From: Pseudomonas sp. LS-2
Lineage (GTDB): Bacteria > Pseudomonadota > Gammaproteobacteria > Pseudomonadales > Pseudomonadaceae
Length of the DNA: 41,625 nt
Assembly: GCF_003605735.1 (NCBI RefSeq)
Contig: NZ_QXTJ01000040.1
Span: forward strand, 90,654-132,278
Reading direction: 5' to 3'
The position numbers and the translations under genes were made by a program. The notes under the pieces are model-generated. The model was given only the letters and a program-made list of their open reading frames with translations, had not been told where the DNA came from and did not search any database. Positions 8,395 to 17,140 of this stretch are shown here, piece after piece. Numbering within the stretch: the stretch's first letter is position 1; every line of letters starts with the position of its first letter.

Positions 8395-8424
8395 GTGCTA
8401 AAGCTCGTAATTTAGCACCGGTGC
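8395..8424. promoter_or_regulatory. Nested dyads upstream of the DHDPS-family gene
   Basis: GTGCTAAA (8395-8402) and TTTAGCAC (8411-8418) are perfect 8-base arms around 8 bases. The right arm overlaps a 10-base palindrome GCACCGGTGC (8415-8424). The pair is about 200 bases before the next start codon. It could be an operator or a second hairpin; the sequence does not decide this. Confidence 0.35.
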
Positions 8425-8625
8425 GCGATTGTTACATTCAAAAACAATCGCTAGAACAATAATAAAAACCGTGCGACCTGACATTAGGGTAACCGCACAT
8501 TTCCAGAATCATACTTGGGTTATTTACAGCGGCCCGACACAACTGCTCAATGACAAATAGCCTTGCCGTTTTCTCCAAAGTGGGGATCACGCACGACCAG
8601 GCTTCAAACATTTGGAGATATCGTC

Positions 8626-9537
8626 TTGAGATTCGAAGGTATTTACACACCAGCGGTGACGCCGCACACGCCAGATGGGGAAATTGACTGGAGGGTATTG
8701 GGCGAGGTCTTGGAGTCTCTTGTTGAGGCCAAGGGGCATGGGATGATCATCGGTGGGTCTACTGGTGAATATTACGCACAGACCTCCGAGGAACGCATCA
8801 AGCTGGCTGGCTACGCCAAAGACGTCATTGGCTCCCGGGTTCAGATGATTGTCGGCACCGGTGCCATCCGCACTGAAGACGCTGTGATGTATGCCGAAGA
8901 CGCCAAGCGCATCAAAGCGGATGCGATACTGGTCACCACGCCTCCCTACGCTCTGCCCACCGATCAAGAAAACGCGATCCATGCGTTGACGATCGACCGC
9001 GCGGCAAACCTTCCAATCATGCTTTACAACTATCCGGGCCGGATGTGCGTTCAGATGAACGAGGAATACCTCGCTCGAGTCGGCAAATCAAAAAACGTTG
9101 TGGCGATCAAAGAAAGCTCCGGTGATATGGGACGAGTGCATCTCCTTGCCCGTGAGTATCCGCATATTACCCTCTCTTGCGGCTGGGATGATCAAGCCCT
9201 TGAGTTCTTCGCATGGGGTGCGCGTAGCTGGGTATGCGCTGGCTCAAACTTCCTACCGAAAGAACACGTAGCGCTGTATGAGGCCTGCGTGGTCGAGAAG
9301 GACTTCGACAAAGGACGTCAAATCATGTCCGCCATGATGCCTCTCATGAACGCCCTCGATGGCGGCAAATTTGTGCAATGCATCAAGTTCGGTTGTGAGC
9401 TCAATGGTCTGAATGTCGGGGATGTAAGAGCCCCGCTTCGCCCACTGAATTCGGGCGACAAGCGCAGCCTGCAGACCGTCATTACTAACGTCAAACGCAC
9501 CGTCGCCCACATCACATCCGGAGCTAGCCATGCGTGA
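8626..9537 (+). CDS. DHDPS-family (class I) lyase/deaminase
   Basis: This is a dihydrodipicolinate synthase/N-acetylneuraminate lyase family enzyme of about 303 residues. Counting from the chosen TTG start, family residues are GGSTGE (43-48), the catalytic Tyr in LYNYPGR (Y134) and the Schiff-base Lys in AIKESSGD (K162). No ATG fits: homology (RFEGIYTPAVTP) begins right at TTG 8626, which has GGAG 8 bases upstream. Members next to a DAO-type oxidase and an aldehyde dehydrogenase include the pyrroline-4-hydroxy-2-carboxylate deaminase of hydroxyproline breakdown, which yields alpha-ketoglutarate semialdehyde. KdgD of the glucarate route is the other option, but the sequence looks less like KdgD. 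The last 8 bases overlap the next gene. Confidence 0.85.
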   Translation: MRFEGIYTPAVTPHTPDGEIDWRVLGEVLESLVEAKGHGMIIGGSTGEYYAQTSEERIKLAGYAKDVIGSRVQMIVGTGAIRTEDAVMYAEDAKRIKADAILVTTPPYALPTDQENAIHALTIDRAANLPIMLYNYPGRMCVQMNEEYLARVGKSKNVVAIKESSGDMGRVHLLAREYPHITLSCGWDDQALEFFAWGARSWVCAGSNFLPKEHVALYEACVVEKDFDKGRQIMSAMMPLMNALDGGKFVQCIKFGCELNGLNVGDVRAPLRPLNSGDKRSLQTVITNVKRTVAHITSGASHA

Positions 9538-11047
9538 TCTTCTTACCGCAGCGGAATATGCCGCCATTGCCAAATCGATTACGTTCCCGACCAATGCGTT
9601 CATCAACGGCGCATTCAAACCAGCGATCTCTGGCAACACGCTCGCCACCGTCAACCCGGCAACCGGGGAAACGCTGACCGAAATCGCGGCATGCTCGTCT
9701 GAGGATGTCGACTACGCCGTCAGTAAGGCCAAAGAAGCGTTTGACGACGGTCGCTGGAGGCTGCTGCCTCCCGGTGAACGCAAAGCGGTGTTGCTGAAGT
9801 TCGCGAAACTGCTGGAGAACAACCGCCACGAACTGGCCGTACTTGAAAGCTTGGACAGCGGCAAACCAGTGAGTGAATGCCAGCAGGTGGATGTGCCAGA
9901 TACGATCCATACCTTGCGCTGGCACGCCGAAGTAATCGACAAGCTTTACGACCATACCGCTCCGGTAGGCAACAATGCGCTCACCATGGTTGTACGTGAA
10001 CCCATCGGTGTTGTTGGCTGCGTCCTCCCTTGGAACTTCCCGCTCCTGATGCTCGCCTGGAAGATCGGCCCTGCACTGGCGTCCGGTTGCTCAGTCATCG
10101 TCAAACCTGCCGAACAAACCAGCCTCACCACGCTGCGTGTCGCTGAACTGGCATTCGAAGCAGGAATTCCAGCCGGTGTTCTGAACATCGTCACCGGCAC
10201 TGGCAAAGAGGTCGGCGAGCCTATTGGCCTGCATAAAGACGTCGACATGGTCAGCTTCACTGGCTCGACAGCTACCGGTCGCCGCTTCTTGCACTACTCC
10301 GCCGACTCGAACCTAAAACGGGTTGTCCTGGAGTGCGGCGGCAAAAACCCAGCCGTTGTTATGGACGATGCGGAAGACCTAGATCTGGTCGCCGAACAAG
10401 TCGTCAACGGCGCATTCTGGAACATGGGCGAAAACTGCTCGGCGACCTCTCGCCTGCTGGTTCATGCATCCGTTAAAGATGAGTTGCTGGAGCGCATGGG
10501 CGCCTATATCCGCGAATGGAAGATGGGTGACCCGCTCGATCCGCACAACCGCGTGGGCGTATTGGTTAGCACTGATCACTTCAACAAAGTGAAGTCCTAC
10601 CTCGAATATGCAACTCAAGGAAAGCACGACGTCGTCTACGGTGGTGACACCCAAGACGGTGCCTATGTACAACCGACAGTCATTGACGGCGTAGGGCGCG
10701 ACAGCCGCCTGTTCCAGGAAGAGATCTTCGGGCCGGTGCTGTCAGTAACCGTCTTCAACTCGATCTCGGAGGCAATCGCGCTGGCCAACGATACCGTTTA
10801 CGGCCTGGCGGCATCCGTTTACACCAGCAATCTGCGCAATGCCATCAAGTTGTCGCGGGAAATTCGTGCTGGGATCGTTACCGTCAACTGCTTCGGCGAA
10901 GGCGACGCATCCACGCCTTTTGGTGGTTACAAAGAATCGGGCTTCGGTGGCCGCGACAAGTCTGTTTTTGCTCACGACCAATACACAGAAATCAAAACCA
11001 TCTGGATCGATGTTTCTGATCGGTCGGTCGACGAGACAGTAAAATGA
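9530..11047 (+). CDS. NAD(P)-dependent aldehyde dehydrogenase (PuuC-like)
   Basis: This 505-residue enzyme is of the ALDH superfamily and closest by eye to PuuC (gamma-glutamylaminobutyraldehyde dehydrogenase). Active-site elements are N169 in PWNF, K192 in VKPAE, FTGST (243-247), E268 in LECGGK and the nucleophile C303 in GENCSA. It oxidises an aldehyde to an acid in the cytoplasm. Context suggests a semialdehyde made by the upstream DHDPS-family enzyme, such as alpha-ketoglutarate semialdehyde, but a PuuC-type amino-aldehyde is also possible. GGAG lies 6 bases before the ATG. Its start overlaps the previous gene by 8 bases and its stop overlaps the next start as ATGA, so the three genes are translationally coupled. 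Confidence 0.92.
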   Translation: MRDLLTAAEYAAIAKSITFPTNAFINGAFKPAISGNTLATVNPATGETLTEIAACSSEDVDYAVSKAKEAFDDGRWRLLPPGERKAVLLKFAKLLENNRHELAVLESLDSGKPVSECQQVDVPDTIHTLRWHAEVIDKLYDHTAPVGNNALTMVVREPIGVVGCVLPWNFPLLMLAWKIGPALASGCSVIVKPAEQTSLTTLRVAELAFEAGIPAGVLNIVTGTGKEVGEPIGLHKDVDMVSFTGSTATGRRFLHYSADSNLKRVVLECGGKNPAVVMDDAEDLDLVAEQVVNGAFWNMGENCSATSRLLVHASVKDELLERMGAYIREWKMGDPLDPHNRVGVLVSTDHFNKVKSYLEYATQGKHDVVYGGDTQDGAYVQPTVIDGVGRDSRLFQEEIFGPVLSVTVFNSISEAIALANDTVYGLAASVYTSNLRNAIKLSREIRAGIVTVNCFGEGDASTPFGGYKESGFGGRDKSVFAHDQYTEIKTIWIDVSDRSVDETVK

Positions 11048-12390
11048 ATACCCATTCCATCAAGCGCCTTCCGGTAGATACTGGTGTTTCCGGCTGGGAG
11101 GCCATTTCAAAACGTACGACTCCCGTAAAAGTGCTTGATGGGAATGTTACTGCAGACTGGCTGATCATCGGCGCAGGTTTTGCCGGTCTTTCAGCCGCTC
11201 GGCGTCTATCTCAGCTCAGACCCGGCGAGAAGATCGTTGTACTTGATGCTCACGAAGTTGCAAAAGGCCCGGCAGGCCGGAACTCGGGGTTCATGATCGA
11301 TGTGCCCCACAGCCTCACCACTGGGGAGTACTCGGTGGCAGGTGAATCCGCGACTGCACTGGAAATTGCGCAGAGCCGCTTTGCCATCAAGTTCGCGGCT
11401 GAGGCGGCTGTAGAGTATGGAATGTCTGCCGAGACCTTTGATCCGTCCGGGAAAATCAACGCTGCGGCGACCGAGAGAGGGTTGAAACTAAACGTCAACT
11501 ACGCGGCATCGCTGAAAGCGATCGGCGAGCGCTATGAGCTGTTCGACGCAGCTCAAATGCGCGATATCACAGGTTCTCGTTACTACCACGGCGGTCTGTA
11601 CACCCCCGGTGCAGTGATGATTCAGCCGGCTCAGTACATCAAGGATCTTACGGATGGCTTGAACGGTAAAATTACGCTGTATGAGCGTTCTCCTGTGACT
11701 GAGTTGACCCGATCTGGAGCCGACTGGGTAGCTCAATCTCATCAGGGTCGGGTCACGGCTCCGAAAGTGATCTTGGCTGTAAACGGGCACATCGAAGACT
11801 TTGGCCATTTCAAAGGCCGATTGCTTCACGTATTTACCTACGCCTCTATGACGGCTGGCTACGACCATAGCGGTTTTGACCGGGATATCACGGGTCAGCC
11901 ACGCTGGGCACTACTGCCTGCTGATCCTATGGGTGCCACAGTTCGTAAAATCACAACCAACGGTGAATCGCGGATTGTCATTCGCACGAAATTCACCTAC
12001 GACCCAAGCATTCGAGTGTCTTCCAGCCGTGTAGCGGCTGTGGCGAAAGAACAGCGCGCGTCCTTCGAGGCTCGTTATCCAGAGCTAAGAAACACTCCTT
12101 TTGAGTTCAGCTGGGCCGGTCGGCTTTGCCTCAGTCGTAACAACGCAGCCGCGTTTGGCGAAGTGGAGGAAAACCTTTACTCCGCATGCTGTGAAAACGG
12201 GCTGGGTACAGTGAAAAGCACACTTGCCGGAGTGATGGCAGCCGAGTTGGCAACGGGAACAAGCTCCCCTTTCCTGGATCGCTACAGTCAAGCGCCAGGG
12301 CCAAGCAAATTACCACCCAAGCTTCTTACGAAGCTCGGAGTGAGCTCAGTTATCGGCTGGCAAGCGTTCAGGGCGGGTCGCGAAGGTTAA
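11044..12390 (+). CDS. FAD-dependent amine/N-methylamino-acid oxidoreductase (DAO/PuuB family)
   Basis: This 448-residue flavoprotein has a dinucleotide-binding motif IIGAGFAGLSAARRL (about residues 41-55), a GRNSGFMID segment after the second beta strand, and a C-terminal FSWAGRLCLSRN...ENGLG region typical of DAO-superfamily oxidases such as PuuB and sarcosine or D-amino-acid oxidases. It probably oxidises a secondary amine or D-amino acid to an imine. It follows the aldehyde dehydrogenase with an ATGA overlap. With the Rieske demethylase upstream, a plausible role is oxidation of an N-methyl or cyclic amino acid left after demethylation. The precise substrate is not shown by sequence. Confidence 0.88.
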   Translation: MNTHSIKRLPVDTGVSGWEAISKRTTPVKVLDGNVTADWLIIGAGFAGLSAARRLSQLRPGEKIVVLDAHEVAKGPAGRNSGFMIDVPHSLTTGEYSVAGESATALEIAQSRFAIKFAAEAAVEYGMSAETFDPSGKINAAATERGLKLNVNYAASLKAIGERYELFDAAQMRDITGSRYYHGGLYTPGAVMIQPAQYIKDLTDGLNGKITLYERSPVTELTRSGADWVAQSHQGRVTAPKVILAVNGHIEDFGHFKGRLLHVFTYASMTAGYDHSGFDRDITGQPRWALLPADPMGATVRKITTNGESRIVIRTKFTYDPSIRVSSSRVAAVAKEQRASFEARYPELRNTPFEFSWAGRLCLSRNNAAAFGEVEENLYSACCENGLGTVKSTLAGVMAAELATGTSSPFLDRYSQAPGPSKLPPKLLTKLGVSSVIGWQAFRAGREG

Positions 12391-12796
12391 AAGCTTCGGC
12401 ACGCGAGCAGGTTCTCGGACGAGCCATACAACAGCGCCGATTATCAGGTGAAAACAAGATGGTCAAACGAGGAGAAGTCATGGCAGAACCTTTGGCAAGA
12501 ACCTCCGGTACCTGGACAAAGGCGAGCGAACAACGCTCCACCAGCCTAAGGTCTGCTTTTCACTGTTTCAATAATCCTCTGGCGCTGGCTTCCATTGTCC
12601 CCGCAATGCTGCTCAGCCCCAATTTGCTCACCTCTAGAACGTACGTCTTACCGCCCTACTTCAGCAAATGCTACCGCTCTTATTCTGGCGACCGATTCTC
12701 TATGGAAATTCGGCCCGCCACGTAACCCGCCCCGGCATCCATCACGGATGGGGGGGCTTTAGATCACCGATAAACAAAATATGAGGAGTGTACCGA
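12391..12796. other. Gap between the FAD oxidase and the SDR genes
   Basis: About 400 bases without a supportable gene. One 88-codon frame (12459-12725) has an unremarkable composition, no recognisable domain and no good start, so I do not call it. The right end carries the hairpin at 12729-12760 and then AGGAG at 12784-12788, the ribosome site of the next gene. Confidence 0.5.
12729..12760 (+). terminator. Terminator-like hairpin before the first SDR gene
   Basis: GCCCC-gg-CATCC and GGATG-gg-GGGGC pair around ATCAC with a small internal GG/GG mismatch, followed by TTTAG. It may end the upstream oxidase transcript; the SDR genes would then need their own start or read-through. Confidence 0.45.
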
Positions 12797-13564
12797 ATGA
12801 GATTCTCCGAAAAAGTGGTGGTTATAACCGGGGCCGCCGGTGGCGTCGGCCAAGCTCTCGTGCTGCTGTTCGCTGGAGAAGGCGCGAAGATATTTTTATC
12901 TGATCGGGACGAAGCAGGTTGTGAGGCTATCGCCGCCAAAGCCAGGAATTTAGGTAGTGAGGTGGAGTATCTGGCAGGCGATCTGCGAAACAAAGAATAT
13001 TGCGAGGCGATCGTCAGTACAGCCGTAGATCGATTTGGACAGCTTGATATTGTCTTGAACAACGCAGGCATTATTCCACGCGGAACGATTGAAGAAACCA
13101 CTGACGATATGTGGTTCGACGCGATGGGCGTAAACCTCAATGCGGTGTTCTACATTTGCCGCGCGGCAATCCCTCACATGAAAGGTCGGCCAGGTGCGGC
13201 GATCGTCAACACCTCATCTGTTTGGGGTGTGTACCCAGGGCCCGGTCACGTGGCTTACTGCACCAGCAAAGGCGCGGTCGCAGCGCTCAGCAAAAATCTT
13301 GGCCGCGATTGCGCTCCACTCGGAATCCGGGTCAACGCAGTTTGCCCTCACGAGATAAACACGCCAATGATCCGCACCGGCTTTGAACGCCGAGGCCTAG
13401 ACCCAGACAAAGCGGTAGAAGAGCTAAACAAGAGTGTGCCCTTGGGGCGCATTGCCGAGCCTGAGGACATCGCGGACGTCATCGCCTTCCTTGCCTCCAA
13501 TGAGGCCCGATACATCGCTGGTGAGACATTAGAAGTCACTGGCGCCAAACCAGTCTCGGGTTAA
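12797..13564 (+). CDS. Short-chain dehydrogenase/reductase
   Basis: This classical SDR of about 255 residues has the cofactor motif TGAAGGVG near residues 11-18, NNAG near 87-90, and the Ser-Tyr-Lys triad in NTSSVWG and AYCTSKGA. The usual PG after the active site is PH here (VCPHEINTPM), a minor oddity. ATG 12797 is chosen because AGGAG sits 8 bases upstream; a GTG at 12788 lies within that site. It is 12 bases before a second SDR. The pair may oxidise or reduce a hydroxyl on the substrate of the upstream pathway, but no specific alcohol can be named. Confidence 0.9.
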   Translation: MRFSEKVVVITGAAGGVGQALVLLFAGEGAKIFLSDRDEAGCEAIAAKARNLGSEVEYLAGDLRNKEYCEAIVSTAVDRFGQLDIVLNNAGIIPRGTIEETTDDMWFDAMGVNLNAVFYICRAAIPHMKGRPGAAIVNTSSVWGVYPGPGHVAYCTSKGAVAALSKNLGRDCAPLGIRVNAVCPHEINTPMIRTGFERRGLDPDKAVEELNKSVPLGRIAEPEDIADVIAFLASNEARYIAGETLEVTGAKPVSG

Positions 13565-13576
13565 GGGAGAAAGCAA

Positions 13577-14332
13577 ATGCTTGAAAACAAGAACATTGTT
13601 GTAACTGGCGGTGGTAAAGGCATTGGGCGTGGAATAACGGAGAAGCTGCTTTCTGTCGGCGCCCGGGTACTGGTCGCACAACGTCAACCTCTGGACGACG
13701 ACCTTGCATCTCGGCCCGATGTTTTCTACGTATCATCTGACCTCACGCAGCCAGACGCACCTAGAGCTATTGCTGAAGCCGCCCGAGGCTATCTCGGCGC
13801 AGTGGATGTACTCGTAAACAATGCGGGCTTCATGTTCGAGAAAAGTATCGACGATATCGCCGAGGCTGATTGGGATCGGATGATGATAGTGAATCTGAGA
13901 GCGCCTGCATTTCTGATTAAGGCTCTACTACCTCAGATGCGTGAGCGTGGCGGAGGAAGCATCATTAACATTGGGTCAATTGAAGGACTGGGCTCCAATC
14001 CTTTGCACGCTGCTTACTGTGCGTCGAAGGCAGGCATCCATGGATTGACGCGCGCGTTGGCTGTCGATCTCGGCAAGGATGGGGTTCGCTGCAATGCCAT
14101 CGCCCCGGGCTGGATCAATTCTGACTTGAGCGATGCCTACATTGATGCGCAAGCTGACCCTGCCACTGCGCGTGAAGCGCTTCTAGGCTTACACCCTGTC
14201 GGTCGTACGGGGTTACCAACAGATGTTGGTGGCGCCGTCGTATTCCTAGCGTCCGAGGCGGCAGCGTTTATCACTGGTCAAGTGCTGGTGGTGGATGGTG
14301 GACGCACCGCAAAACTGCCTCTGCCCTTCTGA
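13577..14332 (+). CDS. Short-chain dehydrogenase/reductase
   Basis: This 251-residue classical SDR has TGGGKGIG (residues 11-18), NNAG in VLVNNAGFMFE, the catalytic Ser in NIGSIEG, YCASKAG with the catalytic Tyr and Lys, and the C-terminal GQVLVVDGG motif. GGGAG lies 7 bases before the ATG. It forms a pair with the preceding SDR (12-base gap) and is followed within 6 bases by a perfect hairpin that ends the unit. The two SDRs differ throughout, so they are not a recent duplication. Substrate unknown. Confidence 0.9.
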   Translation: MLENKNIVVTGGGKGIGRGITEKLLSVGARVLVAQRQPLDDDLASRPDVFYVSSDLTQPDAPRAIAEAARGYLGAVDVLVNNAGFMFEKSIDDIAEADWDRMMIVNLRAPAFLIKALLPQMRERGGGSIINIGSIEGLGSNPLHAAYCASKAGIHGLTRALAVDLGKDGVRCNAIAPGWINSDLSDAYIDAQADPATAREALLGLHPVGRTGLPTDVGGAVVFLASEAAAFITGQVLVVDGGRTAKLPLPF

Positions 14333-14337
14333 TGAAA

Positions 14338-14364
14338 TCGGCCTCATTGAAACAATGAGGCCGA
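14338..14364 (+). terminator. Strong hairpin after the SDR pair
   Basis: TCGGCCTCATTG and CAATGAGGCCGA form a perfect 12-base stem with an AAA loop, 5 bases after the SDR stop. No U-run follows on the plus strand. On the minus strand TTTCATC follows, so it could also stop leftward transcription from the cupin unit. Confidence 0.65.
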
Positions 14365-14545
14365 ACCACTTCAAACCCATGCCTCTTGGGTTCAAGCTGG
14401 TGTCAAAAGAACTCCCTCTATTAACAACAGATTTGAGTTCAGAGCTCAGTCATCACAGCGGGCAAGGTGTTGGAATTGGGTAGATCCCCGCTCATTCCGA
14501 AATGCCGCGACATCAGCACGGCATTGTCACCGGGACTAGGGCCAG

Positions 14546-14920
14546 CTATTTGGTGTTCTGCAGATCCTTCCAGTTGCCTGGGTAGACCACATAACCGAAC
14601 AGAGCATGACCTGCGTAAACCACCTCAGTCCCATCAGGAATCCAGAGCACCTGACCCGGCTCGACTTTGTATACCACTCCGTTTGCTGAAAGCTCAAAAC
14701 AGCCCTCAATCACGAAGATCACCTCGTCGTACAGAAGTGTCCAAGAGACCTCTGCGCCTTCCCAGCGTGCGAAGCCAACACCCATGTTGGGTGAGACCTC
14801 GTTCGTGAGAGCTCTTGCAACGCTGGCACCTCCAGGAGGGCCACCGCGATGACTAAACGTCAGATCACGATGGTCGACCAAGATGACCGGGCCTTTCCCG
14901 GTGAAGCCCTGGCGCGTCAC
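14546..14920 (-). CDS. Small cupin-domain protein (EutQ-like)
   Basis: This 124-residue single-domain cupin has the central pattern LYDEVIFVIEGCFELSANG followed by VEPGQVLWIPDGTEV, and ends with YVVYPGNWK, much as in EutQ-type cupins. The metal-binding histidines of the standard cupin motif are not obvious, so it may be a binding or non-canonical enzyme. Its ATG overlaps the stop of the truncated FAD oxidoreductase as ATGA, so it was once translated by coupling to that gene. With that gene's 5' part lost, its expression is doubtful. Confidence 0.8.
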   Translation of the reverse strand: MTRQGFTGKGPVILVDHRDLTFSHRGGPPGGASVARALTNEVSPNMGVGFARWEGAEVSWTLLYDEVIFVIEGCFELSANGVVYKVEPGQVLWIPDGTEVVYAGHALFGYVVYPGNWKDLQNTK

Positions 14921-15237
14921 AACTCACTCCTGCTGTTCCAGGCTGCCCAGCGAATTCGAGTTCGCACCCCCATCCCCAGAAAAGGCTCAGGAGGGTTCAA
15001 GGAAGGCATTCCCGTCACGGCGTGAATATCCTGAAGTTGCTGGGAATCAGCCCCCACCACCATATCGGCCAGTAACCTGCCAGATACGGTTCCCCATGCT
15101 GCACCAACCCCGTTGTCGCAGGCGGTGGCGTGAACACCGTCGTTCACCTTGCCGAAGAAGTTCGTGAAGTTCCGGGAGATCGCATACGTGCCACCCCAGG
15201 TATGTGTGAACGGGACTTTCGACAACGTCGGGTAACC
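14917..15237 (-). pseudogene. C-terminal remnant of an FAD-dependent oxidoreductase
   Basis: The minus frame keeps about 106 C-terminal residues of a DAO-family oxidoreductase: GYPTLSKVPFTHTWGG, then SRNFTNFFGKV, CDNGVGAAWGTVSGRLLAD and an ending PFLGMGVRTR. Whole enzymes of this type run to about 430 residues with a FAD-binding N-terminus, which is absent. Homology stops near 15235, exactly where glucarate dehydratase homology begins on the other strand. An ATG at 15225 opens a 102-residue frame, but this is internal and not the native start. It resembles the C-terminus of the intact oxidase at 11044-12390 only distantly. Confidence 0.8.
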
Positions 15238-15912
15238 GCCCTGTCGGAGCGTTTCCCCGAGGCGCGCATTACCCTTGACCCCAATGGTGCTTGGTCGCTC
15301 AAAGAGGCGATCTCATTATGCCGCGATCAGCACGACGTTCTAGCCTATGCCGAAGATCCATGCGGTGCAGAAAATGGCTACTCCGGGCGAGAGGTCATGG
15401 CTGAGTTCCGCCGTGCGACCGGGCTTCGTACGGCCACTAACATGATTGCCACCGACTGGCGGCAGATGGGTCATGCCATTCAATCTCAATCCGTCGACAT
15501 TCCCCTCGCCGACCCGCACTTTTGGACGATGCAAGGTTCTGTTCGGGTCGCTCAAATGTGTAATGACTGGGGCCTTACTTGGGGCTCTCACTCCAACAAC
15601 CATTTCGATATTTCTCTCGCAATGTTTACTCACGTGGCCGCAGCCGCGCCCGGCAACGTCACCGCGATTGATACCCATTGGATCTGGCAGGATGGTCAAC
15701 GGTTGACCAAGGAGCCGTTGAAAATCGAAGGCGGTTTGGTCTCGGTTCCAAAGACACCGGGGCTCGGAGTTGAATTGGATTGGGATAATCTGATGAGAGC
15801 GCACGAGACGTACAAATCGATGGGCCTTGGCGCACGAGACGATGCCACCGCGATGCGATATTTAGTCTCAGGATGGGAGTTCGATAACAAACGTCCTTGC
15901 ATGGTTCGATGA
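15232..15912 (+). pseudogene. gudD: C-terminal half of glucarate dehydratase (enolase superfamily)
   Basis: About 226 residues match the C-terminal half of GudD almost without break: VTALSERFPEARITLDPNG, YAEDPCGAE, REVMAEFRRATGL, ATNMIATDWRQMGH, DPHFWTMQGSVRV, TWGSHSNNHFDISLAMFTH and the terminal DNKRPCMVR. E. coli GudD is 446 residues, so the N-terminal capping domain and the first barrel strands are missing and the product cannot be active. The frame extends upstream to 15130, but residues before VTAL are antisense to the FAD oxidoreductase remnant and are not gudD. The native 3' end and terminator are kept. Confidence 0.9.
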
Positions 15913-15920
15913 TCGTGATC

Positions 15921-15943
15921 CTGACGGCACAGCCGTCAGTTTC
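15921..15943 (+). terminator. Intrinsic terminator of the gudD remnant
   Basis: CTGACGGC-ACA-GCCGTCAG is a perfect 8-base stem with a 3-base loop, followed by TTTC, 8 bases after the gudD stop codon. Confidence 0.7.
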
Positions 15944-16159
15944 AATACCCCTTGGTACTCGAGCAGCCCGCTGCCAGAGCAACCAGCCTTTTTATAGGTG
16001 CAGCATCTGACGACGAAGCATAGATTTGAAATGGTAGATCTCGACGAGCGCTACCACTTCCACCCTCGCTTTTCGCCAAACCGTCACATCATGGAAGCCT
16101 CGGGCCAAGCGTCGAAGCCTCGCAAAATCTGTGGGGCCTTGAATTCGAGCGATAGGCCT

Positions 16160-17140
16160 CTACCCCTTTCGAGGCCTACTCTGCGCAGAACGGCTTATCA
16201 CTTTCTGACCTCGAATTTCTGAGCCGGTCGACACCTCGCTTAGAGGGTTCTCCTGTTGGATGAGCGAACAGAACCTCTGGGCTGCGGGTGATAAAAATTG
16301 GCTGCGACGCGTGAGCAGCCCTAGCGTGCGATTGACGCTCGGATTAATGAGCGGAACAGTCTTAACCAGACCATCAAGGCCGAATTTCGAAATAGCCAAC
16401 TGAGGCACAGCCGCCACTCCTAGTCCAGAGGCGACCATGTCCACTGCGGTACGCACATGCCTCGCTTCCAACACCGGCTTAGGAACCTGAGGTGTATTCG
16501 CCAATGCCCAATCGAGCAGCATTCGATTACCACTTGCCTTATTCACAGCGATGTACCGCTGCTCGCTCAACTCAGACCAACTCACAGATTTCCGTTTGGA
16601 CAGTGGGTGATCAATCGGACATGCCAATACAAAGGGCTCGTCAAACAGTGGAGTGAAGGTGATATTTCCTTCTTGAGCGCCTAGGTAGTTAATGCCGAAA
16701 TCTGCCTCACCTCTGACTACCAGCGCCAAGGCCTCACTAGCACCCTCATCCATGACCCGAACCAAAATTCCTGGAAACTGTTGCTGATATTGGTGGAGAA
16801 CTTTTGGCAGCAGGTGATTGACTGCTGTGGGAACACAGGCAATCGTTATTTCTCCGGTAAGGCGACTGGCCGCGTCAGTGATATCCAATAAGGATTCGTC
16901 AAACCCATTAACCACCTGCCTTGCTTTGACAGCAAACGCCCTGCCTGGCGCACTCACCTCAACCCGACGCGTAGTTCTCTCCAGTAGCCGCACGCCGAGA
17001 TTCGCCTCCAGCTTAGAAATACGCCTAGAGAGAGCCGACTGAGAGAGATGAAGCTCATGAGCTGCCAAGGCGAAGCTACCTAGGTCTACCACTGCTACAA
17101 ACGCACGTAGATCACTGATCTCAACATTCATGTGCGGCAT
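16160..17140 (-). CDS. LysR-type transcriptional regulator
   Basis: A LysR protein of 326 residues from ATG 17140, which has AAGGA 7 bases upstream; the longer frame to 17209 lacks such a site. The HTH runs ISDLRAFVAVVDLGSFALAA, LSQSALSRRISKLE and VRLLERTTRRVEV. The effector domain follows (ITIACVPTAVNHLLP, then FVLACPIDHPL). The C-terminus has a basic tail about 30 residues longer than usual. It is divergent from the two Tat-exported MmgE/PrpD genes with a 106-base shared promoter and is their likely regulator. Confidence 0.9.
   Translation of the reverse strand: MPHMNVEISDLRAFVAVVDLGSFALAAHELHLSQSALSRRISKLEANLGVRLLERTTRRVEVSAPGRAFAVKARQVVNGFDESLLDITDAASRLTGEITIACVPTAVNHLLPKVLHQYQQQFPGILVRVMDEGASEALALVVRGEADFGINYLGAQEGNITFTPLFDEPFVLACPIDHPLSKRKSVSWSELSEQRYIAVNKASGNRMLLDWALANTPQVPKPVLEARHVRTAVDMVASGLGVAAVPQLAISKFGLDGLVKTVPLINPSVNRTLGLLTRRSQFLSPAAQRFCSLIQQENPLSEVSTGSEIRGQKVISRSAQSRPRKG

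Noticed and set aside
12459..12725. 88-codon plus-strand frame between the FAD oxidase and the SDR genes
   Set aside because: No family resemblance, no ribosome site and a composition typical of chance frames.
15130..15231. First 34 codons of the frame leading into gudD
   Set aside because: They are antisense to the FAD oxidoreductase remnant and do not resemble the GudD N-terminus, so they are not part of a native gene.
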